Positions 13,287-24,100 of a stretch of DNA of 61,381 bases are shown here, in pieces. Under the pieces are notes generated by a model. That model was not told the DNA's origin and ran no database searches. It saw only the letters and a program-made list of their open reading frames with translations. Both the position numbers and the translations under genes were made by a program. Each line of letters begins with the position of its first letter. The first letter of the stretch is position 1. Source of the DNA: Chromera velia (lineage: Eukaryota; Sar; Chromeraceae); the NCBI GenBank assembly GCA_018398765.1, contig JAHBMJ010003661.1, forward strand, positions 22,501 to 83,881. Direction: 5' to 3'.

Positions 13287-15031
13287 CGAACTCTGGTACC
13301 CTTCCACTGAGAGAGCGCGCCAAAAGAAGAAAGAAAGAAACAGAAGAGAATGAAAAAGGTAAAAAAGGGAAAGAAAAGACGACATAGTCTGTCCGAAAGA
13401 AAGGAAGCGAAAAGAGAAGTAAAGAAAAGACGAAATAGTCTGTCTGCCTGTCTGTCTCAATTTCTGTCCTTGCTCTCGCTAGAAGGCCCCCATCATGAAT
13501 GGACGAAACGGAAGATCCAACGAGCGATCGAGACGGTCGCTCAGCAGAAGAGATTCGTTCCAAAGCATGCAGATGCACACTAGAATGAACAGTGAGCAAT
13601 TGTGTGCATGCATGTATCCATACATTTGCGCGCTCATACCGTTACCGATGCTTGCATAATATTCTCAAGTGCAGAAGTTCCAGCAAGCAGTCGAGGAAGT
13701 CGAAAGGAAGTGCTCTCAGGCGTCCACTGTGGGCCCTCCTCTGCGAACCCTGTGCAACCTGTACGCTCTCTCGGAGATGGACAGCTGCATGGGTGACTTT
13801 GTGATCTCCAAAGCGCTCCCTGTGGGGGGGGGGCTTGCGGTAAGCCGTCTGCTGCTTTTTGCTTATTCTTCCTGGACGTCGGTGAATTGTTCTTTTCTCA
13901 TCTGTGAGTGTCTAGTAGCGCCTTTCCTTTTTCGTTTTCTTATGGAGTTCAGACTTTGTTTTCTCTGGGGAGCTATATAAAGTGTTCTTCTTTCTAGGTG
14001 CGTGACCAATTTTTGTCGTCTCGCTTGCCCCGCTGATTCAGCTCCTGCGGTCTTTCGTCTTCTTTCTTTTTCTGTATTTGAGTCTTTTTGATTTTTTTTG
14101 CAGCCTTTTCGAATTTCTGAAAGAAGCATGTGCTTTTATCGTGGTGATGTTCTTTTCTGATCCTTCATATGTTTTTTTTTTTTTTTTTTTCTTGCCTCTT
14201 AACATGATGCCATGCAGGACAAGATTCTTGAGGAGATGAAGAGGCTCTGCAGAGAACTCCGGCCGAACGCCGTCTCTCTCGTAGACGCTTGGCAGTTCCC
14301 CGACTATCTCCTGAACTCCGCTCTCGGCAGATACGATGGCAGGGTTTATGAGGTGCGCTCTTGCTCTTGAGTCTCGTTGGTCGATTTCCTTTTTCTGCAT
14401 GCATGGGGGGGGCATCGGATCCCTTAGTTCTTTCTTCCCTTCTCGCTTGTCCCTCGACTGACCAAGAGGATCACAGGTTCCCTCTCTTCCTTTCACGTGA
14501 GTAGCTGCCTGGTAGGCCTTCCTCTTGCTCTTCTCTCTTCCTTACTCGATCCCTGCCTCCTTCCCTCCCCGCAGGCATTGATGGACTCCGTGAGACATGA
14601 GCCCAACAACACCAGCGATGTCCATGAGGTCAGCCCTGATAGGATAGAGGGAAAAGGTGGTCTCTCGCGATCGAATATGTAAATCTGCTTGTCTCTTGCA
14701 CTTTCTCTCTCTTGCTCTCTTCTGATCGGGAGAAGGCGCGAAAATGTCAGGCATTCTTCCTGAAGACACCAATGAAGAATTCATTCGTGTGAGGGCGCAT
14801 TCATGTTTTCCTCTTTACTTCTCTCCATCTCTGACAAGACATCCTGTTCAGTTTTCCCCTTCTCTTGCCGTATCCTCCTTTCTGGCTTCATGAATATTGT
14901 ATCAATACTAATATCGATATAATAAATGATGTATGAATGTGCAGTCCTACTACCGGAGCCTTCAGTACATTCTCCATCCTGAGAGAAAGCAGCAGCAGGG
15001 CGCGGGCATGCCTCTCCGGTCGAGGCTCTAA
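4701..15031 (+). CDS. ACOX: Peroxisomal acyl-CoA oxidase, 23 exons, about 753 aa
   Basis: Oxidises acyl-CoA to trans-2-enoyl-CoA with FAD and O2, giving H2O2: the first step of peroxisomal beta-oxidation. Exons: 4701-4774, 4937-5011, 5327-5431, 5921-6032, 6259-6395, 6771-6810, 7222-7253, 7557-7635, 8012-8151, 8480-8516, 8947-9045, 9225-9422, 9769-9813, 10365-10416, 10596-10709, 11048-11130, 11897-12085, 12318-12452, 12784-12858, 13675-13839, 14218-14352, 14575-14628, 14945-15031. Every phase joins. Family landmarks appear in order: MNPDLRNER at the start, [13 protein letters not shown] (about 144), TKWWPGG, SCGGHGY (about 466-472), the catalytic Glu in TYEGD (about 492) and C-terminal SRL, a PTS1. 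Exon 12 (residues 311-376) adds about 45 charged residues compared with animal ACOX (about 660 aa). The acceptor of exon 17 is the last of nine tandem copies. Start choice: ATG 4701, or 4704. Exon edges are by eye; the 5'-most introns are least certain. Confidence 0.93.
6441..6490. repeat. 25-bp perfect tandem duplication in ACOX intron 5
   Basis: Units 6441-6465 and 6466-6490 are identical. They begin 46 bp after the exon 5 donor and do not include it. Confidence 0.95.
10975..11046. repeat. (TG)n tract ending in the ACOX exon 16 acceptor
   Basis: TG repeats with CG interruptions run directly into TGTGCAG, the acceptor of exon 16. Similar TG tracts precede the acceptors at 9768 and 7221. Confidence 0.9.
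11338..11925 (+). repeat. 65-bp array: nine copies of the ACOX exon 17 splice acceptor
   Basis: Each unit holds the intron end (CT-rich tract, TTTTCAG) plus the first roughly 30 nt of exon 17. Exon-start copies begin at 11377, 11442, 11507, 11572, 11637, 11702, 11767, 11832 and 11897, exactly 65 bp apart, with only a few substitutions (for example TTCTCAG at the second copy, A/G near the unit end). The last copy continues into the conserved coding sequence. No stop occurs in any forward frame across the array. Confidence 0.97.
12747..12783. repeat. (CT)n polypyrimidine tract at the ACOX exon 19 acceptor
   Basis: A CT run joins directly to TTGCAG before exon 19 and serves as an unusually long polypyrimidine tract. 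Confidence 0.9.
12983..13460. repeat. (TGTC)n microsatellite and purine-rich minisatellite in ACOX intron 19
   Basis: TGTC runs alternate with purine-rich blocks of GAAAG type. A phrase of the form AAGACGAxATAGTCTGTC recurs near 13050, 13245, 13376 and 13425, so the whole block looks like a degenerate higher-order repeat. It is non-coding intron. Confidence 0.85.
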
Positions 15032-16882
15032 TTGCTTTGCTTTCTTTAATTTGGTCAAACTCTCCGAGTGTCTGTGCGTCCGTGTACACATCTAGCTGTC
15101 AACGGCAGGCAGTCGCTCGGCTGGAGTCGGGTCATGCGTGGAGTCGATCTTTCTGTTTATCTCTCCGCTCCTGAGAAGCTTTCTGCCGGTCCTCTCTTCT
15201 CTCTCTGTCTTTCTCCCGGCCCTCTTTTAGCTTGTGCCGTCCTATGATCCTATTCGGTCAGGACTTCAAACAGAAGACTGACAGAACCTCCTCTCATGCA
15301 CCAGCGTCGGTACTCCATCACACTGAAAACGTTTTCTTTGTTTCGTTCTTTCTTTCTCCCCCCCATCCTCTTTTTCTCTTTCTGGCTCTTGTAGTAGACG
15401 GACTGACTCCATGGCTTCATTCTCATGCGTGTGTTTGTGCTTTCCTTTCCAGCTTACGGACAGCTGCACAGGGTGAAAAAAGGTTGAGGTAAAGGCGCGT
15501 AGGTAAGCAGAGCAGTTTGCTGCATTGCTTCCACGTTTGCATGTAGAGCGGGTGGGACGGGGGGAAAAGAGAAACAAACGGCATTGTTTGTTTGGACAAT
15601 GAACCTCTTTGACATGAATGCTTGACAACCTCTCGAGCACCAGTGAAAGGGGAGTGAGAAAGACAGTAAAGAAAGAAAAAAAGAATCGCACGCTTAGCAG
15701 AAAGGGCCCGCGGGAATTCTCCTCCTCGTTTCTGTATTCCTTTATTTGTCCCCTCCAACTTTCTTTCCTTTCTTCTTCCTTTCACCATTCCATTTGTCCA
15801 TTCATTCAATCATCCTTCGAATATGCGTGTCTTCGTTCACGTGGCTGTTATCTTTGTGGGTGGGTGTCCGGGGAGATGACCGGAATGTGCAGTGCAAAGT
15901 TAAGGAAGCGTCCATGCATTTTCTCTCCATTGTTCCAAATTTCAATTTTATTTTTGATTTCTACTGAATTGTCAAGCTCAGCAGGGGGCTGGGTGGAGAG
16001 GGCCCAAGAAGTGGATGTGCAGTAACGGGTCTGAGAGGGGGAGGGGGGGGGCAGAGCCAGGCTGTTATCGTACGACGCTGCATTTGTTTTTGTAACAAAC
16101 AAACGAACGAATACATTTCCTTCCGCTTTCTGGTTCCTCCTTCTGCCTCGCTCGAATCGCAACTGCCGGTTCTGATCGAGGAAGATGACGGCCTTGCAGG
16201 AGAAGAGCTCTCGATCCAGCCGTCCGCATGTCAGAATCGGGAGGGGAAAATCGGGGGGGGCCGGGGGAGAATCAAGAGAGGCCATGCACAGGTTGCATGG
16301 TGCACGCGGGCAATCAGTCAATGTCATGTCATTCATACTCGGCATGCATGCATGTGGGTGTTTTTGCGTATGTACTGTCTGACAGTTCTGCGTTTTTTCT
16401 TCCTGCGCTCATTTCTCGGTGCTCGCTTGTGTGTGAATCGGCGGACTTGTCCGTGTCGCACACAAAGCAGAGCAAATACAGAAACAGCCGCTTGGCGCAG
16501 GGGCACTTCAGGCTGTCTTTCTTTACATTCCACGTTGCATGCATGCTTGCGTTGTTCATGCCGCATGTGCCCACATGCGTGAAAATTGATTCAACGAAGA
16601 TTCATTACATACGTGCCAGTCCCTTCAAGTTCACGAATTGAGAACATCTCAGTGGTTACTAGAATCCCGTTGCAAATTGAACGGCTCGCAGCTTGGCTGT
16701 TTAGTTCATTCCAAGTCGATAGAAGACAAAGGCACTTTCGGTCTGGATCATGGATTCATGGTCTACTGACTTGGACCCGAATTGACGAGCGAATTGACCT
16801 CAAATCAATCATCAATAAGAGTACAAATACAAATTATGATAAACAGTGCAGCAGTTAGCACGCTCTACTACTTAGTAGTGGG
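15032..16882. other. ACOX 3' flank and intergenic DNA
   Basis: No gene supported. Overlapping frames of 60-165 codons occur on both strands without motifs. The stretch includes a poly-G run (about 16036-16050), TGCATGCA at 16345 and 16536, and becomes AT-rich after 16580. Confidence 0.5.
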
Positions 16883-17133
16883 TACTGTTGCTAGGCGTAT
16901 CATAGAAAAAAAAAAAAAAGTAAACTAGAATTGGCTTTAATTATTTTTTTCTTATTGTTTTTTCTTGTAACACATAAGCAACAGTTGTGCAACACCCAAA
17001 CAACCCTTGCGCAACACTTGAACAACATGCAGTTGTTTGTTACCCAACATCGCAAAAAAAAAAATCAATTAAGCGAGAATTAGTTTTAATTATTTATTTA
17101 TTTTTGCTGTGATCGATACGCCTAGTACTGTTG
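16883..17133. mobile_element. MITE-like element, copy 2, with 8-bp target-site duplication
   Basis: The element spans 16891-17125 (235 bp). Its ends are CTAGGCGTATC on the left and GATACGCCTAG, the exact inverse, on the right. It is flanked by TACTGTTG on both sides (16883-16890 and 17126-17133), an 8-bp direct repeat. The interior matches copy 1 (2441-2696) in the same orientation, including the CAACAGTTGTG units and A/T runs. There is no coding capacity. An 8-bp duplication is typical of hAT-type transposition; family assignment is inference. Confidence 0.8.
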
Positions 17134-17139
17134 TACACT

Positions 17140-17350
17140 ACAAAAAATTATGAAAATCGTTGGAAAATCTGTGGGAAATTGATAGGAAATCTTAGAGAAA
17201 TCCTAGTGAAATCTAAGGGAAATCCATAGGAAATTAATGGGAAATCTCACATGGGAAATCTGCTGCAGATTTCCATTTTTATGGGAAATCAGCCAAATTT
17301 CCGTAAATTTCCTATAATTATGGGAATCTGATGGGAAATGTATGGAAATG
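17140..17350. repeat. Degenerate GGGAAATC-type tandem repeat with internal palindrome
   Basis: Short units resembling ATGGGAAATCT recur every 11-16 bp. Around 17254-17280 a near-perfect palindrome centred on CTGCTGCAG has GGAAATCTGC on one side and GCAGATTTCC on the other. Later units appear on the opposite strand (ATTTCC). Confidence 0.75.
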
Positions 17351-18190
17351 CTTACAATCTGCACAGAATTGACATTTCTGCACAGAAAAGCGAGGTCGCC
17401 GAATCTTGTAGCCCCCCACTGGTAAGCACCAAATCGATTTATTGAGGATGCGACAGAGAATTATAAAAGTAGCGAATTGTCTGGTACGAACAACCGAAGT
17501 AAGTCCCTACACTGATCGGCCACATTGTGGGTTCTCTTTCTTTCCTCCTTAAATCTCTTCTTTGTTCATCTAAATTGTTCGGGTTCTCTCTCTCAGGATT
17601 CTTTCGAAGCTTTTTCCCCTCTTGTCCCTGTCTGTTTTCTTCTTTCTTTCCTCTCTCATTTCTTTCCTTCCATCAGTTGTTCATTCATTCATTTATTCAT
17701 TCTCAGAAAGAAGGAGTGACCCTAGAGAGTGACCGAAGGATACCGAAGGAGCTGTGCTAAGGGAGGTGCTCTCTGCCCTTGTCCCTTTTACTCTTTGAAA
17801 GTTTTAAGGAAAGAAGGGAAGGAAGAAAGTGAGAAAATGAGGAGGAAAAAAAAAAAAAGAAAGAAATAAAGAAAAAAAGAAAGAAAGGAGTCTCAAACTC
17901 ACTTACCTATACGTGCAGTCACATTTAAAACATGAAAACGGAGAAGAGAGGACACAAGAGAAACCTTTTTTGCGCCGCCGCAGTCTGCGCCGCCGCGTGC
18001 ACATATCGCATGCAGGATGCCACTTCCACGCTCCAGTGGCGTACCGGGGCCCAGTAAAAAATCGTCTAGACTAAACCCAGGCTCTATTGATAAAAAGAAA
18101 CGTCGTGTAAAAAGACTGTCTGGACGATGATATCTACGGCTTGCATGCATATAAGATATATGATATAGCAAAACCCTCAATCATCAATTC
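17351..18190. other. Unassigned intergenic stretch
   Basis: No supported gene. The plus strand is T/C-rich from 17530 to 17700 and A/G-rich from 17800 to 17890. A 93-codon minus frame at 17899-18180 has no recognisable motif. Confidence 0.5.
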
Positions 18191-20220
18191 GTCGATGAAA
18201 GTGGAAAGACCATCATGAAAAGATTCATCATGCAAATAAACAGAAAGACGAAAGTGAAGCGGCTAGAAACGGCTGTTATTCAAGTAAAAAAGATGAGAGT
18301 GGCTGTTACATTTAAGTAAAAAAGATGAAAGTAGAAAGAAATTTAACGTCTGCATGTCTACTTTGATATAGGACTTCTGGTGTGTTCATGTGTGTTCTAG
18401 CTTTTAATAAGCCTTTCATTGTTGTTTCAGTATTCCACGATCAACCATTTAAAACAATTTTGACTATATATCAAAAAAAAAATTGTTTATACTTTGAAAG
18501 TTCTTAAACCAAAAGTATCCAAAATTTGTAATGGTAAACTATGCAAAGTTGTACTTAAATTTTAACTTAAATAAATAAATTCATACTTTTTTTTCATTTC
18601 TATATGTAGTTTTATATGTCCAGCCGCAAATAAGCGTAAGCCCATTCAGTTTTTCATGCAGAACTTTTTCTACTAAATTCCTACCTAGGAAGAATTTTAT
18701 AGAAACGTTAACTCACAATGTATTGCTATAGTGAATATGTTGAAAATTCTACTAGAAATTCCATGTGAGGAACTTGTTCTTTATTTTTTATTGTTGTAAA
18801 CTCCATCCTCCCAATGATTCTGCTTTTCACATTTTAGGAAGGCAAAAACATTCTATTTGGTCCAGGAAAAGCCCATATCCAAGCATATGAAAACAGAAAA
18901 GAAAACCAGAAAAATGAAACTGGAGCAGACGTCATACACGCAGACAGACAAGAAAGATGAAGACTGAAAGGTCGTTATGTGAGGAGACAAGGAAGATGAA
19001 AGTGAAGCGGACTTTCTGCAAGCAGACGGGCTAATGACAGGCTAGCAGATAGAAAAGATTGATGAAACTGGAGAGGCCGTCATATACGCAGACAGGAAAG
19101 TTGGGAGCGCCGAGACCCGTCATGCAAGCAGGCAAGACGGACGAAAGCGGAGGAAAGTGGAAAGTCATCGTGCATGCACAGGAAAGATGGGACCTGAGAA
19201 GACGTCATACAAACCGACAGGAAACATGGAAGCGGAAAAGCTTTCATGCAAGTCGACAGAAAAGATTCATGAAACTGGAGAGGCCCTTAACACGCAGGCA
19301 GGAAAGATGGAAGCTAGCGGAAAGGAGTCATGCAAGCCGGCAAGATAGACAAAAGTGGGGAGTCGGCGTGCAAGCAAACAGCGAAGGTGGAAGCTGAGAA
19401 CACGTCATGCAAACCGGCAGGAAACATGGAAGCAAAGACGCTTTCATGCAAGTCGACAGGAACGACGCAAGTAGAGAGGTGGTCAAACACGCCGGCAGGA
19501 AAATTAAGATGGAAGCGCGGAAAGCCGTCATGCAAGCACACACGACAGGAGAAAGTAGAGACCCACCAGGCAAGCAAAAAGGAAAGATGGGAATATGAAA
19601 GTGGAGAGGTCGTCATGCAAACAGACAGAAAGATGGGAGTGGAGAGGCCGTCGTGCAAACAGACAGAACGATGAAAGTACAGAGGCCTTCGTGCAAACAG
19701 ACAGAACGATGAACGTGGAGAGGCCGTCATACAAACAGAGAGAACGATCAAAGTGGAGAGGCCGACATGCAAACAGACAGAACGATCAAAGTGGAGAGGC
19801 CGTCATGCAAACAGACAGAAAGATGGAAGTGGAGAGGCCGTCATGCAAACAGACAGAACGATCAAAGCGCAGAGGCCGTCATGCAAACAGACAGAACGAT
19901 CAAAGTGGAGAGGCCGCCATGCAAACAGACAGGACGATCAAAGCGCAGAGGCCGTCATGCAGACAGACAGAACGATCAAAGTGGAGAGGCCGTCATGCAA
20001 ACAGACAGAAAGATGGAAGTGGAGAGGCCGTCATGCAAACAGACAGAACGATCAAAGTGGAGAGGCTGTCCTGCAAACAGACAGAACGATGAAAGTGGAG
20101 AGGCTGTCATGCAAACAGACAGAACGATGAAAGTGGAGAGGCTGTCATGCAAACAGACAAAAAGATAAAAGTGGAGAGAAGTTCAACGTCTGCGTGTCTA
20201 TCTTCATATAGGAATTCTGG
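18191..20220. repeat. 38-bp minisatellite with degenerate left part and duplicated end segment
   Basis: A regular 38-bp array (unit with ATGCAAACAGACAGAACGAT and AAAGTGGAGAGGCCGTC) fills about 19590-20160. More diverged units (GTCATGCAA, GACAGGAAAGATGGAAG) extend left to about 18940 and reappear at 18191-18340. A closing segment of about 63 bp occurs twice: 18317-18380 and 20157-20220 (both end TATAGGAxTTCTGG). An AT-rich single-copy block (18381-18930) separates the two parts. All three forward frames are open across the regular array because 38 is not a multiple of 3 and the unit lacks stops; I do not call it coding. Confidence 0.88.
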
Positions 20221-21102
20221 CCTGAAGATTCGATTCTCCCAACAGGCGTCCAGATAAATGCTTGATTAATTGAACTGTGCAGAGTACACTCATTCTCGTA
20301 GGAAGGTCAGTCAAAAAGCTGTTGCTTAGCTGTATGCACAGACGCAGGATTGACTGCAAATTTGAACTTACTGGTGGGCCTGTTACTGTTACCTCCATCT
20401 GGTCCAGATGTACAGGAGAATTTGCAGCGACCTCTGTCCACTACCAGTTCTTTTTTGTCATCGAAGATGTGTGGCTAGCTTATGCTTGCAGGTCAGTCAT
20501 TTCCTCGATCATGCAGTGCGGCCCCGATGTTTACGCGAATACGCTTGAGGGGCACGTTTGGGCTTTTTTCGCGGTCAAGTTCAGTTTCGCGGAGCAGTCG
20601 CACCGAGCTGTTGCATTGCATGACGGATGGGTGTCGAAAGCCAGGTCGCGGGGGTGTACAGATCTAGACAAGAGCCGAGGCCCTGGGCCCCGGCATCAAC
20701 ATGCATGCATGCATCAACATCGCATCAACTTGGAAAGCCTTTTTTTTTTTCAAGCCGTACGTACGTGACTGACTGTTGTTTCAACGTTTTTCGAAGTTTA
20801 AGTTTAATCGGATCACCAGTTTGTTTCCGGATATTATTTGGAAGCCACCATCGTTGTAAAGGCTCCTCATTCAACAGTCTATCTTCTTTGGAGGTGGAAA
20901 GCCCATCGGAGTTGACCGAAGTACTCCGCTTTTGGAGCTGCTCCTTGGCGTTGGATCGAGGAATGCATGGTTGTTTTACGGTCACCCTGGAGGTGCTCAT
21001 CAGTATCGAATAAGTCTGCCTCTCGTTTGGGTCCAGCCCTCTGTAGAGTACATCAATCCCGCTCATTTTTCTGATTGACAGCTGTTCAAACGTCCTGATG
21101 TC
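20221..21102. promoter_or_regulatory. Upstream region of the PPR gene
   Basis: No gene supported. Two overlapping TGCATGCA palindromes (20702, 20706) lie about 400 bp upstream of the PPR start codon. Frames of 110-160 codons are present but have no family features. Confidence 0.35.
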
Positions 21103-24100
21103 ATGAGTTTTTTCCTCTCGATCCTCCTAGCCTTTGTTCTGTGTGGAAGTTCGCCCGACGCTTTCCGCCTTCCTCACTTTCCAGTTAAGTCATCACGTCT
21201 GGCGCTGCAGTCTTCCAGACAAGACACCATACTCACGAGACGACACCGCCTCCTTCCCATTCCAGACAAGGCCTTCCGGATTCCGATGCAGCCGTCGCTG
21301 TATTCGTCTGAAGACACGTACACGGAGACGGACAACAGGCCGCCGTCTCCTCAATTCACCCGTTCCGTGCACGTGAAAGTGAAGCACACAGGCGGGCCTG
21401 TCGCAGCCCGGAAGCGCAGAATTGTGAAAGAGGCCGAGAACCTCTATCTGCGTGCTCAGACGGCCCAGCGCAAGCATGACATCGTAGCTTGCCTGGATGT
21501 TGCGGTTGCTGCTGCGCTCGAGGGCGACCTTTGCCATTATGTTCCTGAAGGGGGGGGGGAGGTGAAGGAGATTCTCGGGTTGTTGGTAGAGAATGCGCTG
21601 AAACGTACCCGCAGACTAGGAAAGTCAGACGACGCCCTGAAAGTTCTTAAGCGCGTTGCGTCAGGCAGGTACCCTGTAGCGCTTTCCGAGTCCTTCCTGG
21701 ACGCGGGAATGGGGACCTGCTGGAATCATATGCTGAGGCTGAAGGCGCAGCGTCTGGATAAGTGGAAGCTGCGAGAAGAGGTGCAGAGAGTGGCGGATTG
21801 CGCACTTGCGATGCGGCGTGTGCAGGCAGATTCCGGTCTCTCTGTCGTGTCGTCAACGGAGGATGGGCCGGGGGCGTCTGGTGATTCGCATGTGTTCGGG
21901 TATTTGTTTTTGCGTTGTATGGGGAGGGCAGGGTATGTGAAGGAGGCACTAGAGATGCTGAAAGAGGTTTTGAGAGGACTGAGTCAGCGGGGTCGAACGT
22001 CTAATCTCACTCACCTATACAATGCTGTGCTGAGTGCCTGTCAGACCTCGGACGAGGTGAGGTCGTTAGGGACTGCGACGAAGTTGATTGACCAACTGGT
22101 CGCGTCCCCCGGTTCCTCACCCGGTGTTTCCAGTTTCAATCTGGCAATCGGGTCTTGTGCGCTTGGAAGGCGATGGAGGGCAGCGAAACGGCTCTATAAG
22201 CGCATGCAGTCGCTAGGGCTTCAGCCTGATTCGTACACATTCACAGCGCTCTTGCACGCCTGTGCAGGCAAAACAACGGTGGGGGCAAAAAAGCAATTCC
22301 ACCAGAGACGTCCGGTGGAGGGTCCGGCTAGTCGGTCGTTTGAATTGAGGGAGACACGGGAGGGGGTGGAATTCGCGATGGAAATATTGGAGGTAGAGAT
22401 GCCTCGGCAGAAAGTGCCTCCTTCTTCGTTTCACTTGACTAGCGTTTTGAAGGCTTGTGCTCAGTTGAAGTTGCTAGTCAATCCGCGCCGTGAGTGGGCA
22501 AGGGGGTGGCCGGGCGAGGGTTTGATTCCGCGTCTAAAGAAGCTCCCAGAGGAAACAAACATCAGGCTTGCAAACGGCACGTCTGTCAGTTCGACCGATT
22601 TGTCGTTTCATCTTTTTGAGAGACTGCGGGAGTTGGTAGAGCGGGGGGCGGGGGAAGGGGGGGCGCATCGGGCGGACGGATCGTCTTTGCTTGTTGCCAT
22701 AACCCCTGACCTCCCACTTCTTGATGAGAGGGAGAAGGGGGTGAGTGTGAAAGACCTCACGGACATGAAAGTTCCGTGTGGATGGTCAACAAACGAGCCT
22801 TCGAGAATGCATGACCCTTCATCATTCTTTGCTAGGTCTTCCGAGCTTAGAGACTCTCAGTGGGCCTCTACAGCTCTGTTGGTGAGTGCCTTGGAGCGGC
22901 AGAAGGTCCCGCTGACCCGGGACATGTTCAATGTCTTGCTTGCAAAGTGTGCAGAGGCGGCAAAGTGGGCCAAGGCACGTGAGTTCATAGAAGAGATGAA
23001 GAGAAGGGGGGGGGAGACATCGCCCGACGAATTGTCGTTTACATGGCTGCTCCGCTCGTTTGCGAAGGCCGGGAGGGTGCCCGAGGCGTGGGGTGTGTTG
23101 AGAGAAATGGAAGAAGCCGGCCTGAAACCGACCGTTTTGACATTCACCTCCCTTTTCCATGCAGTGGCCTCGGCTGTACAACTGGGTCGGGATGTGGATT
23201 TGTCACTGAATGCGGGGAGGGGTGTTTGCGAGAATGTGAGCGCTATGGAGGTTGGGAATCAGCCGGGGGCAGTGGGAAAGGAAGCAGTAGTTGATGAGAA
23301 AGGGAGAGAAGGGCGTGATGGGTTGCTTGCTGAGAGCGTGTCTGAGAAAAAAAATGGGGGTGAGAGGGGGGGAACGATGGGGGTGGTGGCGTCTGTGGTG
23401 GATTCGGTTGATATGATTATGTCGGAGATGCGGGAACGGAATGTGGCTCCTGATATTGTTTGCTTGAATGCCGCAATGGAGGCGCGTAGGTGTTTGGGGG
23501 GAGGGAAGAAAGGGGTGACGGCACTGTTTGCGGAAATTTTGGAGAGAGATCTTTTGCCAGAATCCGCTACATACTCCGTTCTTTTGAATACGCTTTGGAG
23601 AGAGGGGAGGTCTGGGGTGCGTGTGAATTCAGAAGAGTGGTCTCTGATTGCAGAGTCGATGCATGAAGATCGATCACGTGTCGATTCGTTTGCGTTTGCG
23701 TTGTTATTTCGTGTGTTGCTTGAGAGTCGAGAGTTCGAATTGCTGCTCTCTGTTTGGGACCGGTTGGTCCGAGAGGAGAGGTCGGAGAGGTGGTTGGGGA
23801 GACGGAGTATGCGGTACGCCCTTATCGCATGCAAAGAACTGGGTGAGAGGGAAGGGTACAGTAGAGAGCATGCGATGGGTTTGAAGGGGAAAGTGTTGGT
23901 GGGAGCATTTCGTTTGGGTTTGATTGATTCTAGGAGGGAAAACCCGGATGCTGGGGTGAGGGCAGATGCCGAGGCGGTCTGGAGGGAGGCCGTCCTTGCG
24001 GTCGGTCAGGGGCGGCTTTATGATGAAATGGAAATTCTTCTTGATCTCCGTATGCAAAGGGGGTTGGGTGAGGAGGAGATGCGCCCCGAATTGGCGGAGG

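Noticed and set aside
19590-20160. CRISPR-like array of 38-bp repeats
   Set aside because: Units are contiguous with no unique spacers, the flanking DNA is eukaryotic and there are no cas genes. It is a minisatellite.
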